64,000 bases of DNA from Acidobacteriota bacterium (GTDB lineage: Bacteria > Acidobacteriota > Terriglobia > Terriglobales > Acidobacteriaceae): NCBI GenBank assembly GCA_003225055.1, contig QIAU01000154.1, positions 1 to 64,000 on the forward strand. Direction: 5' to 3'. The notes below the pieces were generated by a model, which worked only from the letters and a program-made list of their open reading frames with translations, was not told where the DNA came from and searched no databases. Below, piece by piece: positions 8,641 through 16,856 of the stretch (position 1 is its first letter; each line of letters opens with the position of its first letter). Position numbers and translations under genes: made by a program.

Positions 8641-8672
8641 AAACGGCCTCCCTCGCGAGAGGCCGTTTTTCT
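8641..8672 (+). terminator. Intrinsic terminator
   Basis: A 10-bp perfect stem (AAACGGCCTC at 8641-8650 with GAGGCCGTTT at 8659-8668) and an 8-base loop run straight into a T-rich tail (TTTTTCTT). This is the best rho-independent terminator in the window and is oriented rightward. It now ends transcription after a dead permease fragment; originally it may have belonged to the gene whose 5' end remains. It also separates that relic from the convergent Tat gene. Confidence 0.8.
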
Positions 8673-8697
8673 TGCGGTCGCTGTGAAAAGGTAGCTC

Positions 8698-9660
8698 CTA
8701 GTCATCCGCTTCCAAGTGGAAGAAGACACCGTTCTGTTCGTGACCGATTACCGAGTAAAGGTTGCGCGCAGGATTTGGGCTCTCCGACTGAAATGCAAAA
8801 TTGGCCGACTCAGCCGACCAGTCAATCGTTGCTCCAGTCTTCACAAACTGACCCCGGAAGTTCTGCATGACGTTGACCACTTTGGCAGAGTCGGTAATCC
8901 CGCTCCACTCGATGTCAAACGACACCGTGGCGGGCACGGGAGCGATGGGTGGAACACCCTGGCTGGGGAACCCCTGGCCATTGGTGAGATTGTTGAGCAG
9001 ATCGTGCGCGTCCGTCACGGGAACGTCGCGAAGTCGGAGAGAGGCCACACCCTCGTCGAAGTCAATTTCCATTGAATCGCGCGGGGTGGGAATCACCCAG
9101 AAGAGACCGTTTGCGGCGATCCCCGGGCTGTAGTCATGGATCTGTATCAGAGGGTTAGCGACGCCTACCGTACCGGAGGCGTAGATGTCGAGTCATATGA
9201 AGACGAAGGAACCATGGTGGTGCCTTCCGTCCTCCCCGACATATTCGCCCTGCATTGCTCCCATGTCAGCGCGAAACGAGACTGGTGCGCCCAGTCCGGT
9301 GCCGGTGCCCAGCCCGCGGATCTGGGTGTCAAGGATCGTACCGCTGAAATCACCGATTTCCGACGGATCATTGAGCTGGGTGAGAGGTATTGGTGTGGTC
9401 GGCAGGGGATTGTGATGAACCAGCAAGCCGAACACCGTGGCGCCGCCGGGAATGGGTTTGGGTTCCGCAGTCTTTGCGGCCGCCAGGGCCAAGGGGCGAA
9501 GCGCGAACTCCGTCGCGACCGCCAAGCCTGCCGCGCCTGCGGCCGTACTCAAGAATCCGCGGCGCGTGAAGTTCCTGGCATCGGAGTGAAAGCGGCGAAA
9601 GTGCTCATCAGTCTTTCTCCGTAGAAGTCCTTTCCAAGGAGGAACAGGAACTCTGTTCAT
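8698..9660 (-). pseudogene. Tat-signal secreted protein interrupted by one in-frame TGA
   Basis: Two open segments lie in the same reading frame, separated only by TGA at 9193-9195. The first (9660 to 9196) has a Tat signal with the twin-arginine motif TRRGFLSTAAG near residue 31, an alanine-rich hydrophobic core, then HHHGSFVFI directly before the stop. The second continues LDIYASGTVGVANPLIQ without a break to a natural stop at 8698. Translation through the TGA gives about 320 residues with uniform composition. The family is not one I can name; it looks like a small secreted beta-rich protein. Either a nonsense mutation has inactivated it or the base is a sequence error. RBS-like GGAG lies upstream of 9660. 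Confidence 0.7.
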
Positions 9661-10385
9661 TGTTTTCTTCTCCTTTCAGCGAAAGTGTGATCGAGGCTAT
9701 GTGATCGAAGAACCGACCTCTATTTGAAGAAGGAGGGTTCAACAATCTCCTTATTGGAGAATTACTGTCTTCGATCCGTTCGAAGGTTCGTCTCGGGAAA
9801 CGGGGCACAGGAGCCGAGGGCCGGTTCAGTCACGCTACGCCAGATTTTGCACTGCGCGGTTGGCTGGGTAGGTCACTAATACGCTCAGGAATTAACTACT
9901 GTCAAGGGGTATTTCAACAGGGGTATTTCAACAGGGGTATTTCAACAGAATGTCACACGAGCCGTCTAGCTCAGCCGCTATCTCCGGCTCGGAGCAGTGT
10001 CGGCGATCCCGTCGCGGCGAGGAGCGTGCAGCTTAGCCGCACAGGGCCGTCGGCGGGTTGGAGGGCAACGCATTCGTGTTCGCCCTGGTTGGTTTGTACT
10101 TGCGTGTGGAGAGAAATTTTACGGGCAGACGGGTGCAGCAGGTTCATAGGCGACTTCGAAAGCGCCGTAAGCAATGGTTCCCCCCGCAGTTGCCAGAACA
10201 GCCAGGCGCTATTGTAATTTCTGATGTCCTGGCTGCTGCGCCGGGGAACAGGAGGGATGCCATGATACGCAAGTGGTGTATATCGGTATGGGGGGCCTGG
10301 AGAGACTCCCGCCATCAAATTGCGGATCTGGCCAAACCGGAGTTGGATATAGGCTGAGCGAAGCGCGATAAGCCAGGAGGAGCGC
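9661..10385. other. 725-base intergenic region
   Basis: Between divergent genes, so it should hold two promoters, although none is clear by eye. It contains the three-copy 14-bp repeat at 9906-9947 and then a GC-rich stretch (9960-10340). Open frames there (for example minus strand 9971-10318) lack family resemblance or a credible start. Confidence 0.45.
9906..9947. repeat. Three tandem copies of a 14-bp unit, GGGGTATTTCAACA
   Basis: Three perfect head-to-tail copies at 9906-9919, 9920-9933 and 9934-9947, followed by one more G. The repeat is AT-richer than its surroundings and lies about 245 bases upstream of the Tat gene and 440 upstream of the GH31 gene. It may be a replication-slippage microsatellite or a set of protein-binding sites. 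Confidence 0.9.
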
Positions 10386-12713
10386 GTGTCTCGAAATCGT
10401 CATTGCAGTCGGGTCGTTCTGCTACTGTTGGTTGTTGCCGGCGCGGCGCATGCGCAGTCGCAGTTTATTGTAGAACGAGGCCGGAGCACGATCGGGCTCG
10501 AACCGTACGCGAACAACATCGTGCGCTTGACCCTTAGCCGCCACAAAGAGGCCGCCACCGCCGCGCCGGGTTACGGCTTTCTGGTTTTGCCTTCGGCTGC
10601 AGGTTGGGCATTCAGCCGCGAAAACGGTTCTGACCTGCTGAAATCGGAGCGTCTGACCGTTAAAATTCCGCCCAACTCCGAGAACCTGACGGTCAGCACG
10701 CCGGAAGGGGCGGTGCTGGTGAATCTGCGGGCCTGGTCGATGAATCCCGCGGTGGTGGCGGGTGAGCGGACTTATCACGTCAACGCCAGCTTTGTCTCGC
10801 CCGCCGATGAGCATTACTACGGACTGGGAGAGAACCAGGAAGGCTTCCTCGATCATCGCGGACATCCCGTCGACTGCTGGCACTACTACGACGCGCCCGG
10901 GGGCGAGAGCGTTTGCATTCCCTTTCTCGTCACGAACCGTGGCTACGGCCTCATCTGGGATAATCCATCGAAAACGACTGTCACACCCGGCTTTGACGAG
11001 GTCACATCCTGGACCTCGGAAGTCGGCGAGCGAGTCTCGTTTTTTGTCATCGCCGGCAGGACGGTTGATGAAATCTACACAGGCTACCGCTATCTGACCG
11101 GTCCGACCCATATCCCGCCCAAGTCCGGCTTCGGATTCATCCAGTCGAAGCAACGTTACTCCAGCCAGGAAGAGTTGCTGAAGGTGGCGAAGGGCTATCG
11201 CGGCCGCCACTATCCCGCTGACATTCTGGTGGTGGACTGGTTTTACTGGACCAAGCTGGGATCGATGGATTTCGATCCGAAGTTCTGGCCCGATCCCGCA
11301 GGCCTGAACAAGCAACTGCACGACATGGGATTTCAGACGATGATCAGCGTCTGGCCGCGTTTCGAGCCGGGCTCGCGCTATTTCGATTTTCTCTCCGAGA
11401 AGGGCTGGTTGCTGTCGCGGGAGGACGGCCAGCCCGTCGTCAACTTAACGGAGCGCAGCGATTTCGCCGGTGCCCTGATCAACACCGTGAACCCCGAAGC
11501 TCGAAAGTGGCTGTGGGAGACGGTGAACGAGAATTTCGTGAAGAAAGGTTTCGATTACTTCTGGACCGACGAGACCGAGCCGGACTTGGTTCCCGACCGC
11601 TTCTTCTACGGGCCGGCCCTGGTGCGCGATGGATCGTTCGAGTTCAACGGCGCGCAATGGGGAGCAAAGGGGGCAACCGGAGCGCGGCTGCATAACCTCT
11701 ATCCTCTGACGCATACCACGGCATTTTACGAGGGTTTCCGGCGCGATGTGCCGCACCGCGCGCTGATCCTGGCGCGCGCCGCCTATCTGGGCGCACAGCG
11801 AAACGGCACTACTTTCTGGTCGTCGGACATTACTCCCACCTGGGATGCGCTGAAACGACAGATACCCACTGGCCTGAACTTTGCCGCCAGCGGATTCGCC
11901 TACTGGGGCAACGACGTCGGGGGCTGGCAGAGCCTTCCCCCGGAGCACAGGGCCGCGAAGCCGCCGCTGCTGGATGGTTCCGACGCCCGCGATAATATTG
12001 GCGGATATGAAGATTATCCTGAACTCTATGTGCGCTGGTTCCAGTACGGCGCGTTCCTGCCGACGTTTCGCACGCACGGCAGCCGGAAGTTCAATGAAGT
12101 CTGGAGCTACGGCAAGGCCGCCGAGCCGATCCTGGTGAAATATCTGGAGTTGCGTTACCGGGTGCTTCCCTACACCTACTCCCTCGGGTACCACACCTAC
12201 CAGACGGGCGCTCCTTTCATGCGCGCCTTGTTTATGGATTTTCCCAACGATCCCAAGGTGACCGACATTCGCGACGAGTACATGTTTGGCCCCGCCTTTC
12301 TGGTTGCTCCAGTCACCGAACAGGGCGCCACGGTGCGCGACGTGTATCTGCCCGCTGGATCCGACTGGTATAACTTCTGGACCAGCGAGAGAAGACGGGG
12401 CGGGCAGACCATCAAGGTAAATGCGCCCATCGATACCCTGCCGCTGTTCGTTCGAGCCGGCTCGATCGTGCCGCTGGGAGAAGTGATCGAACATACTGGA
12501 ATCCCGCAAAAGCTGACCGAACTGCGCGTGTATGCTGGCGCCGACGGCAGCTTCGATCTATACGAGGATGACGGGACGACGTATGCCTATGAGAAAGGCG
12601 ACTTCAAGCTGACGCACTTCAAGTGGGATGACGCGAATCGCAAGCTCACGCAATCCGGCGTGACAGCGCTGGCGGCACCGCAAAGTCAGTGGTTGAAGAT
12701 TATCGGAGACTAA
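10386..12713 (+). CDS. Glycoside hydrolase family 31 (alpha-glucosidase / alpha-xylosidase type), secreted
   Basis: The 775-residue enzyme starts at GTG 10386, justified by a strong GGAGG six bases upstream and an immediate signal peptide (VVLLLLVVAGAAHAQ). An N-terminal beta-sandwich (residues 25-220) precedes the TIM barrel. The nucleophile is D395 in YFWTDETEPD, and the acid/base is D481 in FWSSDITPTWDAL. Substrate-pocket residues are in VDWFYW and GFAYWGNDVGGW. C-terminal beta domains follow (DLYEDDGTTYAYE). GH31 enzymes release alpha-linked glucose or xylose from oligosaccharide ends with retention. The signal peptide places it in the periplasm. Exact specificity is open. It is monocistronic; a repeat-rich lipoprotein gene converges on it. 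Confidence 0.92.
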   Translation: MSRNRHCSRVVLLLLVVAGAAHAQSQFIVERGRSTIGLEPYANNIVRLTLSRHKEAATAAPGYGFLVLPSAAGWAFSRENGSDLLKSERLTVKIPPNSENLTVSTPEGAVLVNLRAWSMNPAVVAGERTYHVNASFVSPADEHYYGLGENQEGFLDHRGHPVDCWHYYDAPGGESVCIPFLVTNRGYGLIWDNPSKTTVTPGFDEVTSWTSEVGERVSFFVIAGRTVDEIYTGYRYLTGPTHIPPKSGFGFIQSKQRYSSQEELLKVAKGYRGRHYPADILVVDWFYWTKLGSMDFDPKFWPDPAGLNKQLHDMGFQTMISVWPRFEPGSRYFDFLSEKGWLLSREDGQPVVNLTERSDFAGALINTVNPEARKWLWETVNENFVKKGFDYFWTDETEPDLVPDRFFYGPALVRDGSFEFNGAQWGAKGATGARLHNLYPLTHTTAFYEGFRRDVPHRALILARAAYLGAQRNGTTFWSSDITPTWDALKRQIPTGLNFAASGFAYWGNDVGGWQSLPPEHRAAKPPLLDGSDARDNIGGYEDYPELYVRWFQYGAFLPTFRTHGSRKFNEVWSYGKAAEPILVKYLELRYRVLPYTYSLGYHTYQTGAPFMRALFMDFPNDPKVTDIRDEYMFGPAFLVAPVTEQGATVRDVYLPAGSDWYNFWTSERRRGGQTIKVNAPIDTLPLFVRAGSIVPLGEVIEHTGIPQKLTELRVYAGADGSFDLYEDDGTTYAYEKGDFKLTHFKWDDANRKLTQSGVTALAAPQSQWLKIIGD

Positions 12714-12891
12714 GCGCAGCGCCTTAGACACCGGGTAGCGCCGCGGTTCGTGTCCACTTGAGAAACTTCGGTGCCGCGCGCGAAATCCCTTCGACTTCCC
12801 TCGCTCCGCTCGGGATCGCTCAGGGCAGGCGCTACGGCCGGGCTCACGCCCGACTCAGGATAAACGACACGGTTGAGACTGGCCCGTATTC
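12714..12891. other. Convergent intergenic gap
   Basis: A 178-base gap between two converging genes. It has a GC-rich low-complexity stretch (CTCGCTCCGCTCGGGATCGC and similar) of the kind common in intergenic DNA of these genomes, but no classic terminator. Confidence 0.4.
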
Positions 12892-15800
12892 CTACAACAA
12901 CAACGAAAGAGTTGCTGTCCGCGTCGTGCTGTTATACGACGCCGAGATGTTGACAGACGTAGAGACGACAACTATCGACGTGTTCACCGTGAAGGCCGCG
13001 CTCGTGGCTCCAGCCGGAATGGTCACACGGGATGGAACAGAAGCCAGACTGGTGTTGCTGCTGGAGAGAACAACGACCGCGCCGCCACTGGGTGCCGGAC
13101 CGCTCAGGGTCACCGTGCCGGTGGAGGACTGTACCCCGCCTACCACACTGGTTGGGTTTAAGGTCAGCGACGAGAGGGTTACAGGTGGAGGTGTGACGGC
13201 AAGCGACGCCGTTCTGCTCGCTCCGCCAAACGATGCTGTGATGCTCACTGTGGTGGATGCGACCACGGCACCAGTTGTCACGGCGAAGCTTGCGGTGCTC
13301 GCTCCCGCCGGAACCGTTACGCCGGCCGGAACCGCCGCCGCACTTGGATTGCTGCTGGAGAGGGAGACGACCGCACCACCGCTGGGCGCCGGTCCGCTCA
13401 GAGTCACTGTGCCTGTGGAGGATTGCGTGCCCCCAACCACGCTCGTTGGGTTCAGCGTTAGCGACGACAGGGTTGCAGTTGGCGGTGTGACGGTGAGCGA
13501 TGCCGTTCTACTCGCCCCGCCGTAGGACGCCGAGATGGTGACCGCAGTCGATGCGACCACCGCGCTGGTGGTCACCGTGAAGCTTGCGCTGCTCGCTCCC
13601 GCCGGAACCGTCACGCTCGCCGGAACAGCTGCCACACTTGGGTTGCTGCTCGCGAGGGAGACGACCGCACCACCGCTGGGCGCCGGTCCGCTCAGAGTCA
13701 CTGTGCCTGTGGAGGATTGCGTGCCGCCAGTCACACTCGTTGGGTTTAGCGTCAGCGACGACAGGGTTGCAGTTGGCGGTGTGACGGTAAGCGATGCCGT
13801 TCTACTCGCCCCGCCGTAAGACGCCGAGATGGTGACCGCAGTCGATGCGACCACCGCGCTGGTGGTCACCGTGAAGCTTGCGCTGCTGCCTCCGGCCGGA
13901 ACGGTCACACTGGACGGGAGAGCCGCTATGCTCGGGTTACCGCTGGATAGAGAGACGACCGCACCGCCGCTGGGTGACGGTCCGCTCAGAGTCACTGTGC
14001 CTGTGGAGGATTGCGTGCCGCCAGTCACACTCGTTGGGTTTAGCGTCAGCGACGACAGGGTTGCAGTTGGCGGTGTGACGGTAAGCGATGCCGTTCTACT
14101 CGCCCCGCCGTAGGCCGCCGAGATGGTGACCGCAGTCGATGCGACCACCGCGCTGGTGGTCGCCGTGAAGCTTGCGCTGCTCGCTCCCGCCGGAACCGTC
14201 ACGCTCGCCGGAACAGCCGCCACACTTGGGTTGCTGCTGGAAAGAGAGACGACCGCGCCGCCGGTGGGCGCTGGCCCGCTTAGGGTCACGGTGCCCGTCG
14301 AAGACTGTGCACCGCCAACCACGGTCGTCGGGTTCATTGTCAGCGAGGAAAGAGATATGGGGGTTGAAGGAGCTGAACCCTGCTCGAAGGTCCAGACTGC
14401 AGGATTCGGGTCGCTCAAAGGGATCGCTATGAACCTCGATGGCGAGACCACATACATGACCGCACTTCCTCCTGTTCCGGAAGTGATGGTCATCGATCCC
14501 CGGCCGTCCGTTGGTGAAGAGGCTATGGAGTAGGTGGCATTCAACGCCGAGCCTGAGACGGGTCCACCCGCCCCGCCGGTATCCTCGGTGCCGGTCATAG
14601 TGGCCGTAGGGCCGGCACCATCGGCCGTGAACTCGCCGGAGAAGGTAACGGCACCAGAGGGCGCAGGAAGGGTCGTCACGCCAGCATAGGTACCGATTAC
14701 CGCGTTATTGGTGAACGGCCCGGCTGCCCGCGGCTCGCTGAATCCGAAGAAAGCAGAAGTATTGGTGACAACAAAGAACGCTTGGTCCAAGTTCGCCAGA
14801 TAGGCAACCATGGTGACCGTCCCCACCGTGATCGCCGCCCGGCCATCGCTTGTCACGCTGTAGGTGCCCGAAAGACCTGCACTGGAGACCACCCCGCCAC
14901 AATTCCGATCGTAGCTCAGGCTGATACTGCCATTGCCGTCGGCAGTGAGCAAACCGGCGACTACGTCGGGTGCAGGAGAAGAAACACATAGGGTAAGTGT
15001 TGTAAGGTAAAGTACCATGCCGCCATTCAGCGAAGCGTTGGAGAAACCTCCCGCTGGATTTTGCTGTTGCAGCATGGTGCCACTGAGCAGTGGGGTGGTA
15101 GTCGCCACCACGTCCCTGCCCATCAGGAAGATTTTCCCCGAATTCACGATGTAAAAGACGAAACTAAGGCTGAATGGCTTTCCACTGAAGATGATGGAGA
15201 AATTTATCGTGCCCCGTCCGTTAGCGGTGTCGGATACCGTGTAATTGGACGTTGTAAAGGTGGCCGGACCAGCGGCATCGGATGCGTTGATGTCGGCGGC
15301 TCCGTTAGTGAAATTGCCCGCCCCGTCCGCAGTAAGACGACCCACGAACGTCACGCGACGGTTCGAGGGGTCAAAGCCCGCTATTCCAAGTGCATAATCT
15401 CCTGTGATCTTGGCCGTGCCGTACGCGGTGGTGTCCGCCTTTTCGATGGTTCCGGACGCGACCCTTCCAGTCCCTCCCGCGGCATCGAATTCAATGACCT
15501 CGGCGTTGCCACTCGCGCTCATGGCGAACGCGAGCTTCGATGACCCTCCCTGAGCAGTAGTTAAGGTCATCACGCCCCTATGGTCCGCGCCAATCGAATA
15601 GGTCCCGGTGAAGGCCTGAGCGACGAGCGGAGTGGCCAAACCTGCGCCGTTGGTGTCCAGTTCCCCGTTCGTCAAATTCCCCGCTCCGTCCGCCCTGAAT
15701 CTTCCCCCCGCCGAGAAAACGGACGACCCGGTACTACTGGCGGAGAACCCAGTGAAATTAAAGGCGTAGTCGCCCTTCAGTTCGGCATTGTTCACCGCAA

Positions 15801-15909
15801 GGATCTGGGCTTGGCCCGCTGATGGCGAATGGCTGGCTGTCCCACCTCCGCACCCAAGAAGCGCCGCCAGACACACGACCAGCGGGACATTCAAGCTCCT
15901 CATTTTCAC
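12892..15909 (-). CDS. Large surface lipoprotein with five tandem Ig-like repeats
   Basis: The product has 1005 residues. It starts at ATG 15909 with GGAGGG ten bases upstream. The lipobox is ALLGC, followed by GGG and a Ser-rich linker. Residues 40-510 are built of repeated beta-rich modules with [22 protein letters not shown] and [11 protein letters not shown] motifs, a pattern frequent in acidobacterial secreted proteins of unknown role. The last 490 residues are five near-identical 98-residue Ig-like units ([46 protein letters not shown]), the final one ending at the stop codon. No catalytic motif is seen. Probably an outer-membrane-anchored stalk or adhesin. Two 15-bp sites 21 bases apart and a hairpin lie upstream and may regulate it. 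Confidence 0.8.
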   Translation of the reverse strand: MKMRSLNVPLVVCLAALLGCGGGTASHSPSAGQAQILAVNNAELKGDYAFNFTGFSASSTGSSVFSAGGRFRADGAGNLTNGELDTNGAGLATPLVAQAFTGTYSIGADHRGVMTLTTAQGGSSKLAFAMSASGNAEVIEFDAAGGTGRVASGTIEKADTTAYGTAKITGDYALGIAGFDPSNRRVTFVGRLTADGAGNFTNGAADINASDAAGPATFTTSNYTVSDTANGRGTINFSIIFSGKPFSLSFVFYIVNSGKIFLMGRDVVATTTPLLSGTMLQQQNPAGGFSNASLNGGMVLYLTTLTLCVSSPAPDVVAGLLTADGNGSISLSYDRNCGGVVSSAGLSGTYSVTSDGRAAITVGTVTMVAYLANLDQAFFVVTNTSAFFGFSEPRAAGPFTNNAVIGTYAGVTTLPAPSGAVTFSGEFTADGAGPTATMTGTEDTGGAGGPVSGSALNATYSIASSPTDGRGSMTITSGTGGSAVMYVVSPSRFIAIPLSDPNPAVWTFEQGSAPSTPISLSSLTMNPTTVVGGAQSSTGTVTLSGPAPTGGAVVSLSSSNPSVAAVPASVTVPAGASSASFTATTSAVVASTAVTISAAYGGASRTASLTVTPPTATLSSLTLNPTSVTGGTQSSTGTVTLSGPSPSGGAVVSLSSGNPSIAALPSSVTVPAGGSSASFTVTTSAVVASTAVTISASYGGASRTASLTVTPPTATLSSLTLNPTSVTGGTQSSTGTVTLSGPAPSGGAVVSLASSNPSVAAVPASVTVPAGASSASFTVTTSAVVASTAVTISASYGGASRTASLTVTPPTATLSSLTLNPTSVVGGTQSSTGTVTLSGPAPSGGAVVSLSSSNPSAAAVPAGVTVPAGASTASFAVTTGAVVASTTVSITASFGGASRTASLAVTPPPVTLSSLTLNPTSVVGGVQSSTGTVTLSGPAPSGGAVVVLSSSNTSLASVPSRVTIPAGATSAAFTVNTSIVVVSTSVNISASYNSTTRTATLSLLL
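12895..14365. repeat. Five in-frame tandem repeats of 294 bp
   Basis: The DNA encoding the five Ig-like units repeats with a 294-base period; units beginning near 13530, 13824 and 14118 are nearly identical at nucleotide level, while the outer units are more diverged. This implies recent unequal recombination or gene conversion in the middle of the array. The repeats also produce long, identical antisense open frames, which are artefacts. Confidence 0.9.
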
Positions 15910-15986
15910 TTTCCCTCCGGGAGTGAGTGGTTGGATGTTTTTCGCGGCGAGCCGCCGAACCTAACTGGCGCTTGTTTTTCAACGAC

Positions 15987-16023
15987 GCTAGCGAAAACCT
16001 GGGGAGGTTTGAAAAGCGCTAGC
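15987..16023. promoter_or_regulatory. Nested inverted repeat in the leader of the lipoprotein gene
   Basis: The outer arms GCTAGCG (15987-15993) and CGCTAGC (16017-16023) enclose an inner pair, AAACCT and AGGTTT around four G/C bases. The structure lies 78-114 bases upstream of ATG 15909, inside the probable 5' leader. It could fold as a two-part stem-loop in the mRNA or act as an operator. Confidence 0.45.
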
Positions 16024-16066
16024 ATCGAGCAGAATACGAAATTCTTAGCAGCCCACAATCAGGTGA

Positions 16067-16102
16067 ATTCCTGAAATCAGAACCTTTATTCCTGAAATCA
16101 GA
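16067..16102. promoter_or_regulatory. Paired 15-mer direct repeat spaced two helical turns
   Basis: ATTCCTGAAATCAGA occurs exactly at 16067-16081 and again at 16088-16102, giving 21 bases start to start. That spacing puts both copies on the same face of the helix, as for a dimeric activator. They lie 160-195 bases upstream of the lipoprotein start. Regulator unknown. Confidence 0.5.
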
Positions 16103-16234
16103 TCAGGCGAATACAGATTCGCGTGTACGGGATTGTGAGCCGCCTGTAAGGTGATTCATGGACAACGCACATATTTTGTGAACCGCGCGGAACAATGTCG
16201 GTGAGTTAGCGTGACCCGTGAACTTCGCGAAGTA

Positions 16235-16610
16235 CATCTGGGATGTAAGGTTCACTAAGATAGTTCAGGCCGGCCGATTGAACCAGTTTTGGGCCGACCG
16301 TAGCTCGTCCTTTGGAACCCACCAACCCTTCCGATCTTTTTCCCGGACAGAAGACAAACCTGACTGCGTCCAGATGGTTTTGGCATTGAGGGTCTCAGCG
16401 GTAGCGATAATCTCCGGCAACTCGCTGAGAGGACGGACTTGGCCGACTATATCTCCGATGATCTCCGATGTAGGGTTGACTAAAGGGGTTCAGTACGGGC
16501 CGCTGCAATGAGGCTTCGAGCCACCCATAGCTCGTGTTGCGGAACCCAGCAATCCCCTTGGATTTTTGCGCGGCGCCCAACAAGGCCTGATTGTGTCGAT
16601 ATGGCCACTT
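16235..16610. repeat. Degenerate direct duplication of about 140 bp
   Basis: Copy A (16236 to about 16380) and copy B (16461 to about 16607) align almost without gaps at roughly 60-65 percent by eye. Best preserved are GATGTA-GGTT-ACTAA, TAGCTCGT, GGAACCCA-CAA and CCTGA-TG-GTC--ATGG. On the minus strand both copies encode a similar short text (GWWVPKDEL in A, CWVPQHEL in B) before stops. B is preceded by a tandem ATCTCCGATG doublet (16451-16470). It may be two remnants of one small gene or of a short mobile element. Confidence 0.55.
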
Positions 16611-16856
16611 TTGTGTCCCGAGTGGTTTCGAACATGCCATTCCGCTGCCCGCCGGTGCCGGGCGATGATTTATTAGTCTCCGTCTGAGTAAAGCAACCGT
16701 GATGAACGGCAGCCAGGCCGCGACGTGGTCGAGCGGCTGCTTTGGACGCCTTCGAAGTCCTCCAGCCCCCCTTTAAGAGCGACTTTGAGAGAATGCCCGT
16801 CGGCTTCCGAGTGGTGACGCGCGCGGCGCTGGAGGCCGCGGGACACTACTTGGGCC

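Larger units (their letters stand above)
15910..16856. other. 947-base non-coding region between two leftward genes
   Basis: It holds the hairpin at 15987-16023, the paired 15-mers at 16067-16102 and a degenerate duplicated block at 16235-16610. The remainder (16620-16856) shows no credible gene, though its composition is GC-rich and partly open. The duplicated block may be decayed coding DNA. Confidence 0.5.

Noticed and set aside
9193-9195. TGA as a selenocysteine codon
   Set aside because: No downstream SECIS-like hairpin was apparent and the protein shows no redox motif; nonsense mutation or error is simpler.
9906-9947. A CRISPR array
   Set aside because: Units are 14 bases and adjacent without spacers.
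9971-10357. Small genes in the Tat-GH31 gap
   Set aside because: Frames lack starts with ribosome sites and resemble no family.
10422-12509. Long minus-strand frames opposite the GH31 gene
   Set aside because: Shadows of GH31; no signal peptide, RBS or recognisable domain.
12758-14533. Series of similar plus-strand open frames opposite the lipoprotein repeats
   Set aside because: They repeat with the same 294-base period as the sense repeats and contain only antisense Val/Leu/Thr-rich text.
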